NCBI GenBank assembly: GCA_050742155.1
Contig: JBOGFC010000196.1
Location: 1 to 39,201, forward strand
Length of the DNA: 39,201 nt
Source: JBOGFC01 sp050742155
GTDB lineage: Bacteria > Actinomycetota > Acidimicrobiia > Spongiisociales > JALYHC01
Direction: 5' to 3'
The position numbers were made by a program, and so were the translations under genes. Positions 6,119 to 14,066 of the stretch are shown one piece after another. How positions within the stretch are numbered: position 1 is the first letter of the stretch; every line of letters begins with the position of its first letter. The notes beneath the pieces are model-generated. The model was given only the letters and a program-made list of their open reading frames with translations. It had not been told where the DNA came from and did not search any database.

Positions 6119-7334
6119 CCTGCCCGATTCCCTCGTAGAGCTCCAGCATCCGCTGGCCGGCGGCCTGCCAGGAGAAGTCTTCCGCCCACCGGATCCCCCC
6201 CTCCCCCAGCCGCCGGGCGAGGTGGGGATCGGTGATGATCCGCCCGGCTGCGGCCGCGTAGTCGGCCGGCTGGTGGCCCTCGACCAGCAGCCCGGAACGC
6301 CCACTGTCTACCGCGTAGACGAGCCCGCCCACCTTGGCGGCCACCACCGGCAAACCGCAGGCCTGCGCCTCCACGGCCACCAGCCCGAAGGACTCGGTGC
6401 GGGACGGGACCAAGAGCACATCGGCCGCCTGGTAGAGGACCGGGAGGCTGCGTTGGGGCTGGGGGGCGAGGAACCGCACTCGCCCGGCGAGGCCGGCCCG
6501 GGAGATCCGCTCCCGCATCCGGGCCAGCTCGGTGGATCCCCGCGGTCCGCTCGGGCCTCCCACCACCAGCATCCCCACGTCGGGGATCTGCTCGGCCAGG
6601 ATGCGAAGCGCCCCCACCGCCACATCCATTCCCTTCGACGGCTGAATGCGGCCTACGAAGAGCAGCAAGGGCTGGTCGCCCAGCCCCAGAAATCGGCGCG
6701 CCTCCCCACGCGGCCCAGGCCGGAACAGCTCATGGTCGACCCCGGGGGGGGACACGCACAGCTTGGCGGGATCGGCCCCGTACCGCTCCATCAGATCCTC
6801 GGACTCGGCCGGGGTGGAGGCCACCAGGCAGTCGGAGCGCTCGATCACCTCCTTCTCGGCGGCGATCCGGAGAAGGCTCTCGGGGGGCTCGTCCGGACGG
6901 CGGTGGGCCTCCTTGACCCGGCCCAGGGTGTGAAACGAGTTGGCCAGAGGGATCCCCAAGGCCTTTTTGACCATCACTCCGGCCCATCCCGACAGCCAGT
7001 AGTGACTGTGCACCACGTCGTAGGAGGAGCCGTGCTCGTGCGCCCAGTTCACGACTCCGTCAGCGAAGGTGTCCACCCAGCCCGCCAGACGCGGGATCGA
7101 GAGCCTGCGGCGGGGGCCAGCCCGGATGTGGACCACGCGATAACCGGGCCGAAGCTCGACCTCGGCCGGCCATCCGGCGGAGGTAGCGCGCGTGAATACC
7201 TCTACCTGGACTCCCCGGCTGGCCAGTGTGCGGGCCAGCTCGTCGAGATAGACGTTCATGCCACCCGCCTCTCCCACCCCGGGTTGAGCCAGCGGAGAGG
7301 TGTGGATGGTCAGATAAGCGACTCGCCGGATCAT
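6114..7334 (-). CDS. mshA: MshA-type glycosyltransferase (mycothiol synthesis)
   Basis: MshA transfers GlcNAc from UDP-GlcNAc to inositol-3-phosphate, the first step of mycothiol synthesis in the cytosol. The 406-residue protein is a GT-B family 4 enzyme. It shows the GGMNVYLDELA loop near residue 24, VVHSHYWLSGWAGV, SFHTLGRVKEA, the phosphate-binding LLFVGRIQPSKGMDV near residue 236, and the donor-site SRTESFGLVAVEAQACGLPVVA. The combination GGMNVYL plus HSHYWLSG is typical of MshA, though a related sucrose-synthase-like GT4 remains possible. Its ATG shares 1 nt with the asparaginase stop; it is the last gene of a seven-gene operon. Confidence 0.85.
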   Translation of the reverse strand: MIRRVAYLTIHTSPLAQPGVGEAGGMNVYLDELARTLASRGVQVEVFTRATSAGWPAEVELRPGYRVVHIRAGPRRRLSIPRLAGWVDTFADGVVNWAHEHGSSYDVVHSHYWLSGWAGVMVKKALGIPLANSFHTLGRVKEAHRRPDEPPESLLRIAAEKEVIERSDCLVASTPAESEDLMERYGADPAKLCVSPPGVDHELFRPGPRGEARRFLGLGDQPLLLFVGRIQPSKGMDVAVGALRILAEQIPDVGMLVVGGPSGPRGSTELARMRERISRAGLAGRVRFLAPQPQRSLPVLYQAADVLLVPSRTESFGLVAVEAQACGLPVVAAKVGGLVYAVDSGRSGLLVEGHQPADYAAAAGRIITDPHLARRLGEGGIRWAEDFSWQAAGQRMLELYEGIGQA

Positions 7335-8293
7335 CAGGTCTGAGCTTCGAGCGGTGGAAGGGCCGGCTCCACATTCCCCACCGGTCGCCCGCCTCCGAAC
7401 AGAGACGGCCTGGCCGCTTCCGTCAGGTGCTGGTCAGCCGAGCCCACCACGACACCCAACTGCCGCAGCGCCTCGAGCATTCCCACCCCGAGGCCCCGAA
7501 ACGACCCGTCCCAGCACTTGGCCGCCACGCCCATCCGGCCGAAGATCGCCACTCCCATGTTGGCCTCCGCTCCCCCTTTGGCGGCGGCATTGAGCCAGGT
7601 CGCCAACCGGGCCGCCAGCCGGCCGGCGTCGGCGGTCAGCGCCGGGAAGCGGTGCATGGCGACCGCCACCGGACGAAGGCGCTCCTCGACGGCCAACCGT
7701 GCGTAGGCGCGGGCCAGTCCCAGCGTGGTGACCGGGAAGACCGGTACCCCGCACTCATCGACTCCGGGCGGCCCTACCTGCTGGCCGGTGAGATCGGCCA
7801 GCAGGGCGGCGATGCGCTGCTGCAAGGGATGGTCCGGGCCGGTGTAGGAGTCGGTCGGCCACCCCTGGTCCAGGCAGGCACGCAGCATGGCAGCATGCTT
7901 GCCGGAGCAGTTGTGCCAGATGCGTTGGGGCCGGCGGTGTCCCTCGGCGTGCAAGCGGTCCCGGGCCGCCTCGGCGTACGGCCAGGCCGGCGGGCAGCGC
8001 AGTGCCTCCTCGCCCAGCCCCACCTCGGCCAGCATGGCCCGTACGATCGCCGCGTGCACCGGCTGGCCGCTGTGGCTGGCGCAGGCGACCGCCAGGTACT
8101 CGGGCAGGAGCCCGGCCCCGGCCTCCTGGCAGACGAGCGCCTGGAACGGCTTGGCGCTGGAGCGGAAGAAGTACGCCCGCTCGACGTCCCCCCAGCTGGC
8201 CAGCACCGCTCCGTCCGCCCCCACCGCCGCCACGGATCCCTCGTGGCGTGCTTCGACGCGGCCGGACCGCACCACCTCGGCCAGCACGGTCAC
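7334..8293 (-). CDS. L-asparaginase II family protein
   Basis: A 319-residue member of the Asparaginase_II family (thermolabile, Rhizobium-type), predicted to hydrolyse asparagine to aspartate and ammonia. Landmarks: FFRSSAKPFQALV near residue 42, ACASHSGQPVH near 72, IWHNCSGKHAAMLRAC near 125, and DECGVPVFPVTTLGLARAYARL. The SSAKP, SHSG and NCSGKH motifs are the family core. Start chosen at GTG 8293, preceded by a purine-rich GGGGGAAGGGA. The stop overlaps the mshA ATG by 1 nt. Co-transcription with mycothiol and cell-envelope genes has no obvious metabolic reason. Confidence 0.88.
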   Translation of the reverse strand: MTVLAEVVRSGRVEARHEGSVAAVGADGAVLASWGDVERAYFFRSSAKPFQALVCQEAGAGLLPEYLAVACASHSGQPVHAAIVRAMLAEVGLGEEALRCPPAWPYAEAARDRLHAEGHRRPQRIWHNCSGKHAAMLRACLDQGWPTDSYTGPDHPLQQRIAALLADLTGQQVGPPGVDECGVPVFPVTTLGLARAYARLAVEERLRPVAVAMHRFPALTADAGRLAARLATWLNAAAKGGAEANMGVAIFGRMGVAAKCWDGSFRGLGVGMLEALRQLGVVVGSADQHLTEAARPSLFGGGRPVGNVEPALPPLEAQT

Positions 8294-8294
8294 T

Positions 8295-8316
8295 CCCTTC
8301 CCCCTTTGGGGGAGGG
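8295..8316. repeat. CCCTTCCCCC/GGGGGAGGG hairpin
   Basis: A short G/C-rich hairpin with a TTT loop in the 37-nt gap upstream of the asparaginase start. It resembles the hairpin at 12827-12848 in sequence, suggesting a small intergenic repeat family. One arm may also serve as the asparaginase ribosome site. Confidence 0.45.
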
Positions 8317-8330
8317 CAGGGGAGGGGGTC

Positions 8331-8870
8331 TTAGGTACGGCCGAGGAGCTGATCGACGTCAGCCAGTCCCTCTTTGTAGCGGCGGGTGATCTCTGACTGG
8401 AGCACGTCGAAGACTTGCTGCACGCTGCGGCGCTGGGCGGAGATCTCGCCCTCCACCTCGGCCAGCTCGGCCTGGATCTCGGAGAGCTCGCTCTCTTCGA
8501 TCTCCGGGAGCCGGGCCATGAAGTCGTCGGCCAGGACCTGGTCGATATGGCGCCGCCCCTCGAGCGGCAGGTCGGGGGCCAGTACCTGGGGCAGCCGTCC
8601 GGTTCGCCCGGAGGCCCGCTCACCGGAGGCCAGGATCTCAGGGAGGGCCTCGATGATGCTGCGGCTCTCCTCTCCTTGCCGGCGGCGCAGCTCGAAGGCC
8701 AAGACGTCCATGCGGCCGTGCAGCAGCCGGCGGTAGAAGGAGAGCTCGGTCTCTACTTCGTCGCAGAGGCGGCGCCGCTCCCGCAGCTCGTCGAGCGAGG
8801 AGGCGGCCAGACCGGCCTGGAACTCCGGGTCGAGGATCTGGTCGATCCGCCGGCGGCCCTCTTTGGTCAC
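8331..8870 (-). CDS. RsiG-type protein with duplicated c-di-GMP motif
   Basis: In Streptomyces, RsiG is an anti-sigma factor for WhiG that binds c-di-GMP through two E-x3-S-x2-R-x3-Q-x3-D motifs. This 179-residue helical protein has two matching motifs exactly 100 residues apart: E40, S44, R47, H51, D55, and E140, S144, R147, Q151, D155. The second is perfect; the first has His for Gln. The flanks repeat too (EGRRRIDQIL at 4-13, EGRRHIDQVL at 104-113), so the gene arose by tandem duplication. Start GTG 8870 follows GGAGGG. It sits between the M23 peptidase (10-nt gap) and asparaginase genes. No WhiG-type sigma gene is in the window. Confidence 0.75.
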   Translation of the reverse strand: MTKEGRRRIDQILDPEFQAGLAASSLDELRERRRLCDEVETELSFYRRLLHGRMDVLAFELRRRQGEESRSIIEALPEILASGERASGRTGRLPQVLAPDLPLEGRRHIDQVLADDFMARLPEIEESELSEIQAELAEVEGEISAQRRSVQQVFDVLQSEITRRYKEGLADVDQLLGRT

Positions 8871-8880
8871 GACCCTCCTT

Positions 8881-9960
8881 CTAGCAGTGGGCGGCCAACG
8901 TAGGATAGGGGTTGACCGGCGCTCCGCCACCGGGGTGGATCTGGAAGTGGAGGTGGGGGGACCCTCCATTGGCGTTCCCCGAGCTGCCGTTGTAGGCGAT
9001 CACCTGGCCCCTCGACACGTGGGAGCCATCTCCCACCGCCACCCCGCTCAGATGGGCGTAGTAGAAAGCGGTCCCGTAAGAGGCCACCAGCCAGACGGAG
9101 AGGCCCCCGAGACCTCCATTGCGCACCGAGACCACCCCATCGGCCACTGCCACGATCGGTTGCCCGTAGGCGGCGAAGATATCGGTGCCCTTGTGGGTGC
9201 GCCCGCCGGAGCGCGGGAAGCCCCAGTCGTTGATGAAGAAGCCGGCCATCGGGCAGACGAACCCCGGGGTGGCGGCCGCCGGGGCACCGGCGGCGGCCCC
9301 CCGCGCTCGGGCCAGGGCGGCCAGGCGCAGGCGGCGCTGCTCGGCCTCGTACTCGGCCAGCACTTCCTGGTACTCGACCTGCAGCCGGTGGTAGACGGCG
9401 TCGGCCTCGGCGACCAGCCCGTCCAGCTCCTCTTTGGCGGCCAGGGCCTCTTGCTGGAGGACCTGGAGGCGCGATTGCTCTTCTGCGAGCTGGGCCCGCA
9501 CCTGGTCCATGCGGGCCCGCGTGGCGGAGAGCCGCTGGATGGCCCCCAGGTCCAGCTCGGCAGCCCGCTGCAAGAACTCCTGCCCGGCCAGCAGCTCGTT
9601 CACCGAGGACGACTCCAGGACCAGCTTCACGAAGCCGACCCCCCCCTCGATGTAGGCCTCCACGGCCCGGGCGTTCACCCTCTCCCGGAGGTCACGGGCC
9701 TCCGCCTCGTAGTCCTCGATGGCCTGGGTGAGACGCAGCACCCGGTAACTGACCTCCTCCAGCTCGGCGTTGACCTGCTGGTAGTGGGCGACCGCCTCCT
9801 CCAGCCGCGCGCCGAGCGCCCGCAGCTCCTCGAGGGCCGCCTGCGCCTTGCGCTTGGCCTCGTCGACCTCCTGCTTGCTCTGCGCCGCCGCCGGCGAGGC
9901 CCCGGCGGCCATCGCCAGGATCAACAGGGAAATCAGCCAGACCCGCCACCCGCCGGACAT
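8881..9960 (-). CDS. Exported M23 peptidase with coiled-coil domain
   Basis: A 359-residue cell-wall hydrolase or hydrolase activator. A signal peptide (hydrophobic core about 8-20, cleavage near SPAAAQS) is followed by a long coiled coil (about 28-215), as in EnvC, NlpD and RipA-like proteins. The C-terminal LytM/M23 domain has zinc ligands H256 and D260 (HKGTD) and H336/H338 in PHLHF, so it looks catalytically competent. It is expected to act on peptidoglycan during division. It starts 11 nt after the M28 peptidase stop in the same operon. Confidence 0.9.
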   Translation of the reverse strand: MSGGWRVWLISLLILAMAAGASPAAAQSKQEVDEAKRKAQAALEELRALGARLEEAVAHYQQVNAELEEVSYRVLRLTQAIEDYEAEARDLRERVNARAVEAYIEGGVGFVKLVLESSSVNELLAGQEFLQRAAELDLGAIQRLSATRARMDQVRAQLAEEQSRLQVLQQEALAAKEELDGLVAEADAVYHRLQVEYQEVLAEYEAEQRRLRLAALARARGAAAGAPAAATPGFVCPMAGFFINDWGFPRSGGRTHKGTDIFAAYGQPIVAVADGVVSVRNGGLGGLSVWLVASYGTAFYYAHLSGVAVGDGSHVSRGQVIAYNGSSGNANGGSPHLHFQIHPGGGAPVNPYPTLAAHC

Positions 9961-9971
9961 GCCGGTGGAGG

Positions 9972-10937
9972 CTAGTGGGCGAGACGGCTCGCGAAAAGCT
10001 CTCCGGTCCCCAGGCGAAACAGCAACTCCTCCAGAACCGCCAGGTCCTCGAGGAGCAACTCCACCCGTACCTCATCGTCTTCGGCCGTGTGCCAGGCCGG
10101 GTTGTCGGGCCGCCACAGGAAGGCGGCCGGCACCCCCGCCCGCGCGAACGACTCGTGGTCGCTGATGTCGCCTCGGCTCTCGATGGTGATCTCCATCCCG
10201 AGGGCCGCCCCGGCCGCCTGCAGCTCCTCAGCCACCAGGGGATCGGTGTCCAGGTAGGTGACCGCCAGCAGCCGGTCTCCCAGCCCGACCATGTCCACCG
10301 ACACCATCCGGTCGGGAAGAGAACCCGTTTCGGCCAAGCGCGCGGAGGAGAGCCGCGACCCGAAGTGGTGGGCGTTCCTGCCGTAGCCGGTCAGCACCTC
10401 CTCGGCTCCGAAGAAGGCGATCGTCACCCGGACCCCGGGGACCGGGCGTTGCCGGAGCTGCCGGGCCAGTTCGAGGAGGACGACCGTCCCGCTCCCGTTG
10501 TCGTCGGCCCCCGGTGACACCGGCACGGTGTCGTAGTGCGCTCCCAACAGCATCTCGAGCGGTCCTTCGCCCGCAACTCCGAACAGATTGAGGCTCGATG
10601 AGCCGTCCGGAAGAGGCACCTCCTCGCTCTGCACCGCGCCCAGGATCGTCTCCAGGCGGTCCTCCAGGTAGACGGCCGCCCGGCGCTCCGCCTCCGACCC
10701 GCCCGGCCGTGGACCGATGGCGAGCAACCCGGCCAGGTCGGCCTCCATCCTCAGGCCGGTCTCTTCCAGGGGAAGCGTCGAGGTGGTGCTGGAGGAGGGA
10801 AGGGTGGTGGCGGTGGTCGTGGTGGTGATCGGCACCACCGCCGTGGACGTGGGGGGAGGAGCGCTCGTCGTGGTCGAGAGCTGGGCGGCGGGCGAACACG
10901 CGGCGACTGCCGCCAAGAAGGCGACGACCAGGCGCAC
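9972..10937 (-). CDS. M28 family metallopeptidase lipoprotein
   Basis: A 321-residue zinc aminopeptidase anchored outside the membrane. It has a signal peptide with lipobox VAAC (Cys14), a Thr/Ser/Pro linker (about 20-56), then the M28 fold. Ligands and catalytic residues are visible in order: H134 and D136 (GAHYDTV), D145/D146 (GADDNGSG), E179/E180 (FFGAEEV), D215 (SVDMVG) and H283 (AWHTAEDD). All di-zinc positions are present, so it is probably active on peptides, but the substrate is unknown. It starts at GTG 10937, 5 nt after the preceding gene. Confidence 0.9.
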   Translation of the reverse strand: MRLVVAFLAAVAACSPAAQLSTTTSAPPPTSTAVVPITTTTTATTLPSSSTTSTLPLEETGLRMEADLAGLLAIGPRPGGSEAERRAAVYLEDRLETILGAVQSEEVPLPDGSSSLNLFGVAGEGPLEMLLGAHYDTVPVSPGADDNGSGTVVLLELARQLRQRPVPGVRVTIAFFGAEEVLTGYGRNAHHFGSRLSSARLAETGSLPDRMVSVDMVGLGDRLLAVTYLDTDPLVAEELQAAGAALGMEITIESRGDISDHESFARAGVPAAFLWRPDNPAWHTAEDDEVRVELLLEDLAVLEELLFRLGTGELFASRLAH

Positions 10938-10942
10938 CCAGC

Positions 10943-11932
10943 TCAGCTCAGCAGGGCTAGGACCGGGCCGAAGAGGGCGCCCGCCATGACCGGCCCGTCC
11001 AAGGCGGCGAGGGCGCCTCCCAGCGGCTCCACCAGGTATACGGCGCCGGTCCGCAGCACCGACCCGAAGGCCCGGCCGGCGATCAGGGCCAGCGACATGG
11101 TCACCCCGACCACCACCATGGTCACCACCGGGAACCCCCAGATGGCACCCCCGACACCTCCCGCCAGCACCGCTGCCAATGAGGCGGCGGTGAGCGGGTC
11201 GAGGTAGGGGACCACCGGAAAGCGCGCCGCGGCCCAGCCGGCCAGCCCTGCCAGCCCGACGATCAGGATGAAGGCGTTCACCCGGTCGGTTCCCTCCTCA
11301 CCGAGGCGCATCGCCACCAGGGACCCGATGGCCGCTGCCACCACGAAGCCGGCGGCGAACGTTCCGGCCAGCATGGGAAGCGAGCGGGCCCGGTACCGGG
11401 CCAGTCCCCACAGCAAGGTGAGCATCAGCACGAGCGCCACCACCACCCCGAGGCCGGCCAGCCCGAAACGGTAGGGAGCGATTCCCCCCACCACCACGGC
11501 CCCGAGCATCGGCCAGCGGTCGAGGAACAAGCTCTGCCGTCCTGCCTCCACCGAGACGTCCCATACCCACAGCCCGCCCACGGCCACCAGGGCCCCCACC
11601 AGCAACTCCGGGCTGCGCAGGTTGACCACCACGATGGCTCCCACCAGCACCGCCACCACTGCAGCTTGGAGGCCGGCCGCCGAACGGATGGCCGTCGCCC
11701 CGCCGGAGACCGGTGGGATGATCGCCACCTCATCTCCATCCCCTACCGGGGAGTCCTCCTCGGCCGGCTGGCCGTTGACCCACAGTCGGGCGTGGCGGAG
11801 GCCGGCCGCGAAATCCTCCCCGAACGCTCGCGAGGCATTGGCCAGAACCTCCCCCACGGTGGCACCCGCCGCCTCCACCTCCGAGGCACCGGCCGCCTCC
11901 CGCAGGTTGGCGAAGAGCCGGAGACGGGCCAC
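10943..11932 (-). CDS. MoaD/ThiS-like domain fused to CdsA-like membrane domain
   Basis: A 329-residue fusion. Residues 1-78 form a ubiquitin-like MoaD/ThiS domain (RLRLFANLREAAG start; GDGDEVAIIPPVSGG end). In normal sulfur carriers the C-terminal Gly-Gly is free and thiocarboxylated; here G77-G78 is followed without a break by about seven membrane helices (79-329). The C-terminal end (FGSVLRTGAVYLVEPLGG, ALAALDGPVMAGALFG) recalls CDP-diglyceride synthase (CdsA), but the KR, KD, HGG and DR-D signature residues are missing, so this part is probably not catalytic. There is no stop or frameshift between halves. Its GTG overlaps the MaoC stop by 1 nt (TAGTG). No moaE or thiF homologue is nearby. 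Confidence 0.75.
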   Translation of the reverse strand: MARLRLFANLREAAGASEVEAAGATVGEVLANASRAFGEDFAAGLRHARLWVNGQPAEEDSPVGDGDEVAIIPPVSGGATAIRSAAGLQAAVVAVLVGAIVVVNLRSPELLVGALVAVGGLWVWDVSVEAGRQSLFLDRWPMLGAVVVGGIAPYRFGLAGLGVVVALVLMLTLLWGLARYRARSLPMLAGTFAAGFVVAAAIGSLVAMRLGEEGTDRVNAFILIVGLAGLAGWAAARFPVVPYLDPLTAASLAAVLAGGVGGAIWGFPVVTMVVVGVTMSLALIAGRAFGSVLRTGAVYLVEPLGGALAALDGPVMAGALFGPVLALLS

Positions 11933-12762
11933 TAGCGCGCCTCCAACTCGCCCACCACGGCCACCCGCTCGTCGGGACGGGCCACCTCGTAGACGAAGGC
12001 CCCGGGACGCTCGACGGCCCACACGGTGGTGGAGATCTCGTCCCCGGGCCTCACCGGCAGCGTGAAGCGTGCCGCCAGCCGCTCGAGCCGCTCCGGGTCT
12101 CCCTGCATCAGGTGATCGACCAGTCCGCCCGACACCAGGGCCAGGGTGCCCATCCCGTGGTTGATCACCCCCGGCAGGCCGACCGCCTTCGCCACCTGGT
12201 CGTCGAGATGGATCGGGTTGTGGTCTCCCGAGGCCTCGGCGTACCGGGTGGGCATGTCGTCCTCGATCTTCTGGGCGAACCTGGCCACCTCCCCGGTACG
12301 GACCGGGCCCTCCGGCCTCGCCTCGCGCTCCCTGCGGGTGCCGCTCCCGGCTCCCCGCACGAAGATGGTCCACCACTGGTCGACCACCGGCTCACCCCGG
12401 GAGGCGGCCTCGATGCGGACCACGAACGTGGCCCCGCTTCCCTTGTCGTCAACGCTCTCCAGCACCGGTGTGAGAACCACCGTCTCCCCGGCCCGGAGCC
12501 GGCGGTGGTAGCGGAAGGCCTGCGCGCCGTGCAGGATCTTGAGCGGGTTCTCCACCCCCAGCTCGGGGTCTCCGGTCACTTGCAGCATGATCGGAAAGGC
12601 GGCCACCACGGCGAAGAGCGGCGGGGCGGGGCGGTCGTCGCCCTCCAGGTAGCGGGGATTGAGGTCGCTGGTGGCCCGGGCGTAGGCCTCGATGGCAGCC
12701 GCCTCGATGGTCACGTTTTGGGGCGGATAGCTCTTCCCGGCCAGCCCGAAGTTCAGGGGCAT
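11932..12762 (-). CDS. Double hot-dog MaoC-like dehydratase
   Basis: A 276-residue protein with two hot-dog units. The N-terminal half (about 1-145) is of the dehydratase N-terminal type, with ATSDLNPRYLEGD. The C-terminal half carries the hydratase-2 motif RYAEASGDHNPIHLDD near residue 178, then GLPGVINHGMGTLALVS. Asp and His of the motif (D185, H190 region) are present, so (R)-specific enoyl-CoA hydratase or 3-hydroxyacyl dehydratase activity is likely. The arrangement matches actinobacterial fatty-acid dehydratases. It is the first gene of the operon; ATG 12762 follows GAGAGGA, and a perfect palindrome lies 18 nt upstream. Confidence 0.85.
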   Translation of the reverse strand: MPLNFGLAGKSYPPQNVTIEAAAIEAYARATSDLNPRYLEGDDRPAPPLFAVVAAFPIMLQVTGDPELGVENPLKILHGAQAFRYHRRLRAGETVVLTPVLESVDDKGSGATFVVRIEAASRGEPVVDQWWTIFVRGAGSGTRREREARPEGPVRTGEVARFAQKIEDDMPTRYAEASGDHNPIHLDDQVAKAVGLPGVINHGMGTLALVSGGLVDHLMQGDPERLERLAARFTLPVRPGDEISTTVWAVERPGAFVYEVARPDERVAVVGELEAR

Positions 12763-12780
12763 CTTTCCATTCCTCTCATC

Positions 12781-12795
12781 TGACTCATTGAGTCA
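12781..12795. promoter_or_regulatory. Palindromic operator candidate TGACTCA-T-TGAGTCA
   Basis: A perfect 7+1+7 palindrome 18 nt upstream of the first gene of the MaoC-to-mshA operon, where a repressor would block transcription or early elongation. The shape fits a dimeric TetR- or GntR-type repressor, possibly responsive to acyl-CoA given the MaoC gene. No regulator gene is adjacent. Confidence 0.5.
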
Positions 12796-12826
12796 CCCCC
12801 TCCCGGCCTTCGCTACGCTGCGGCCA

Positions 12827-12848
12827 CCCTCCCCCTCTCTGGGGAGGG
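12827..12848. terminator. CCCTCCCC-N6-GGGGAGGG hairpin
   Basis: Perfect 8-bp stem with a 6-nt loop between fahA (ends 12876) and the MaoC operon. It may end fahA transcription, though no U-run follows on the minus strand. Similar to the hairpin at 8295-8316. Confidence 0.4.
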
Positions 12849-12875
12849 ACTCGGGCTCGCTTCTGGTCCCACAGG

Positions 12876-14066
12876 CTACAAGTGGGCTGGCAGCACCGTC
12901 CCCCGTACCTCTCCCAATCCGATGCGGGGCTTTCCATCCGCCTCACACCAGCCTCGCATCACCACTGCGTCACCGTCTTCGAGGAAACTGCGTTGGGCGC
13001 CGCCGGCCAGGCGGAGGGGCTCGCTGCCTTGCCGGGTGAGCTCGATGAGGCTGCCGTAGGAGCCGGGCCGGGGCCCGGAGATGGTCCCTGAGGCGTACAG
13101 GTCGCCGGTACGAGCGCGGGCTCCGTTGGCGGTGGCGTGGGCGAGCTGCTGAGCCATCGTCCAGTACAGATGACGGAAGTTGGTCCGGGAGATCACCTGG
13201 TCCTGCAAGACGATCTCGAGGTGGATGTCGTAGCCCCGATCCTCCTCGGCGACCAAATAGTCGAGTGGCTCCGGCTGCTGGGCCGGGGCGGGCACCCGAT
13301 ACGGTTCGAGGGCATCGAGGGTCACCACCCACGGGGAGATCGAGGTGGCGAAGGACTTTCCCAGGAACGGCCCCAGCGGGACGTATTCCCAGCTCTGGAT
13401 GTCCCGCGCGCTCCAGTCGTTGACGAGCACCACTCCGAAGATGTGCTCCCAGGCCCGCTGGATGGGGATCGGCTCGCCTGCCTCACTCCCCATGCCCAGG
13501 ATGAATCCCACCTCCAGCTCGACGTCCAGCATGCGGGTGGGGGCGTACACCGGCGGCCCGTCGTCGGGCTTGATCTGGCCACAGGGGCGCACCACCGGCG
13601 TCCCCGACACCACCACCGTCCCCGATCGACCGTGGTAGCCGACCGGCAGGTACCGCCAGTTGGGGAGGAGCGGCTCGGCCTCCGGCCGGAACATCCGGCC
13701 CATGTTGGTGGCGTGTTCCAGCGACGAGTAGAAGTCCACGTAGTCGGCCACCCGGATCGGCAGCAGGAGCTCGGCCTCGTCCAGATGGACCAGGGCTCGC
13801 CGGACCACCTCTCGCTCGTGCAACAGCAGCTCGATGAGGCGCTCCCGGATCGCCCGCCAGGCAGGGGGCCCGAGGCTCATGAACGGGTTGAGGCTGTCGG
13901 CGGCGAAGACGCCGCGGCCGGGAAGCACCCCGGCGCTCTCCAAGGCGGCCAGGTCCAGCACGCCCTCGCCGATCGCCACCCCCACCCGAGGGTCCTCGCC
14001 GGCCCGACGAAAGACGCCGTAGGGGAGGTTCTCGATCGGGAAGTCCGACCCCTCAGGGGCGTGCAA
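12876..14066 (-). CDS. fahA: Fumarylacetoacetase
   Basis: Last enzyme of tyrosine catabolism: hydrolyses fumarylacetoacetate to fumarate and acetoacetate in the cytosol. The 396-residue protein shows the FAH N-terminal domain (EGSDFPIENLPYGVF) and the catalytic core DFYSSLEHATNMG, YLPVGYHGRSG, LDVELEVGFILGMGSE, VLVNDWSARDIQSWEY, and the GTISGP loop near residue 343. Length is close to the family norm. The TTG start at 14066 overlaps the upstream gene by 14 nt, so the two are a translational pair. Together with hmgA and hpd it gives three steps of the pathway; a maleylacetoacetate isomerase is not seen here. Confidence 0.93.
   Translation of the reverse strand: MHAPEGSDFPIENLPYGVFRRAGEDPRVGVAIGEGVLDLAALESAGVLPGRGVFAADSLNPFMSLGPPAWRAIRERLIELLLHEREVVRRALVHLDEAELLLPIRVADYVDFYSSLEHATNMGRMFRPEAEPLLPNWRYLPVGYHGRSGTVVVSGTPVVRPCGQIKPDDGPPVYAPTRMLDVELEVGFILGMGSEAGEPIPIQRAWEHIFGVVLVNDWSARDIQSWEYVPLGPFLGKSFATSISPWVVTLDALEPYRVPAPAQQPEPLDYLVAEEDRGYDIHLEIVLQDQVISRTNFRHLYWTMAQQLAHATANGARARTGDLYASGTISGPRPGSYGSLIELTRQGSEPLRLAGGAQRSFLEDGDAVVMRGWCEADGKPRIGLGEVRGTVLPAHL

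Noticed and set aside
5805..7343. Long open plus-strand frame opposite mshA
   Set aside because: The minus frame encodes a complete GT4 glycosyltransferase with all motifs; the plus frame is Gly/Arg/Pro/His-rich noise expected from high GC.
11690..11720. Frameshift or separate start between the MoaD-like and membrane halves
   Set aside because: The frame runs through GG into the first helix without a stop, and no start codon with a ribosome site lies at the joint.
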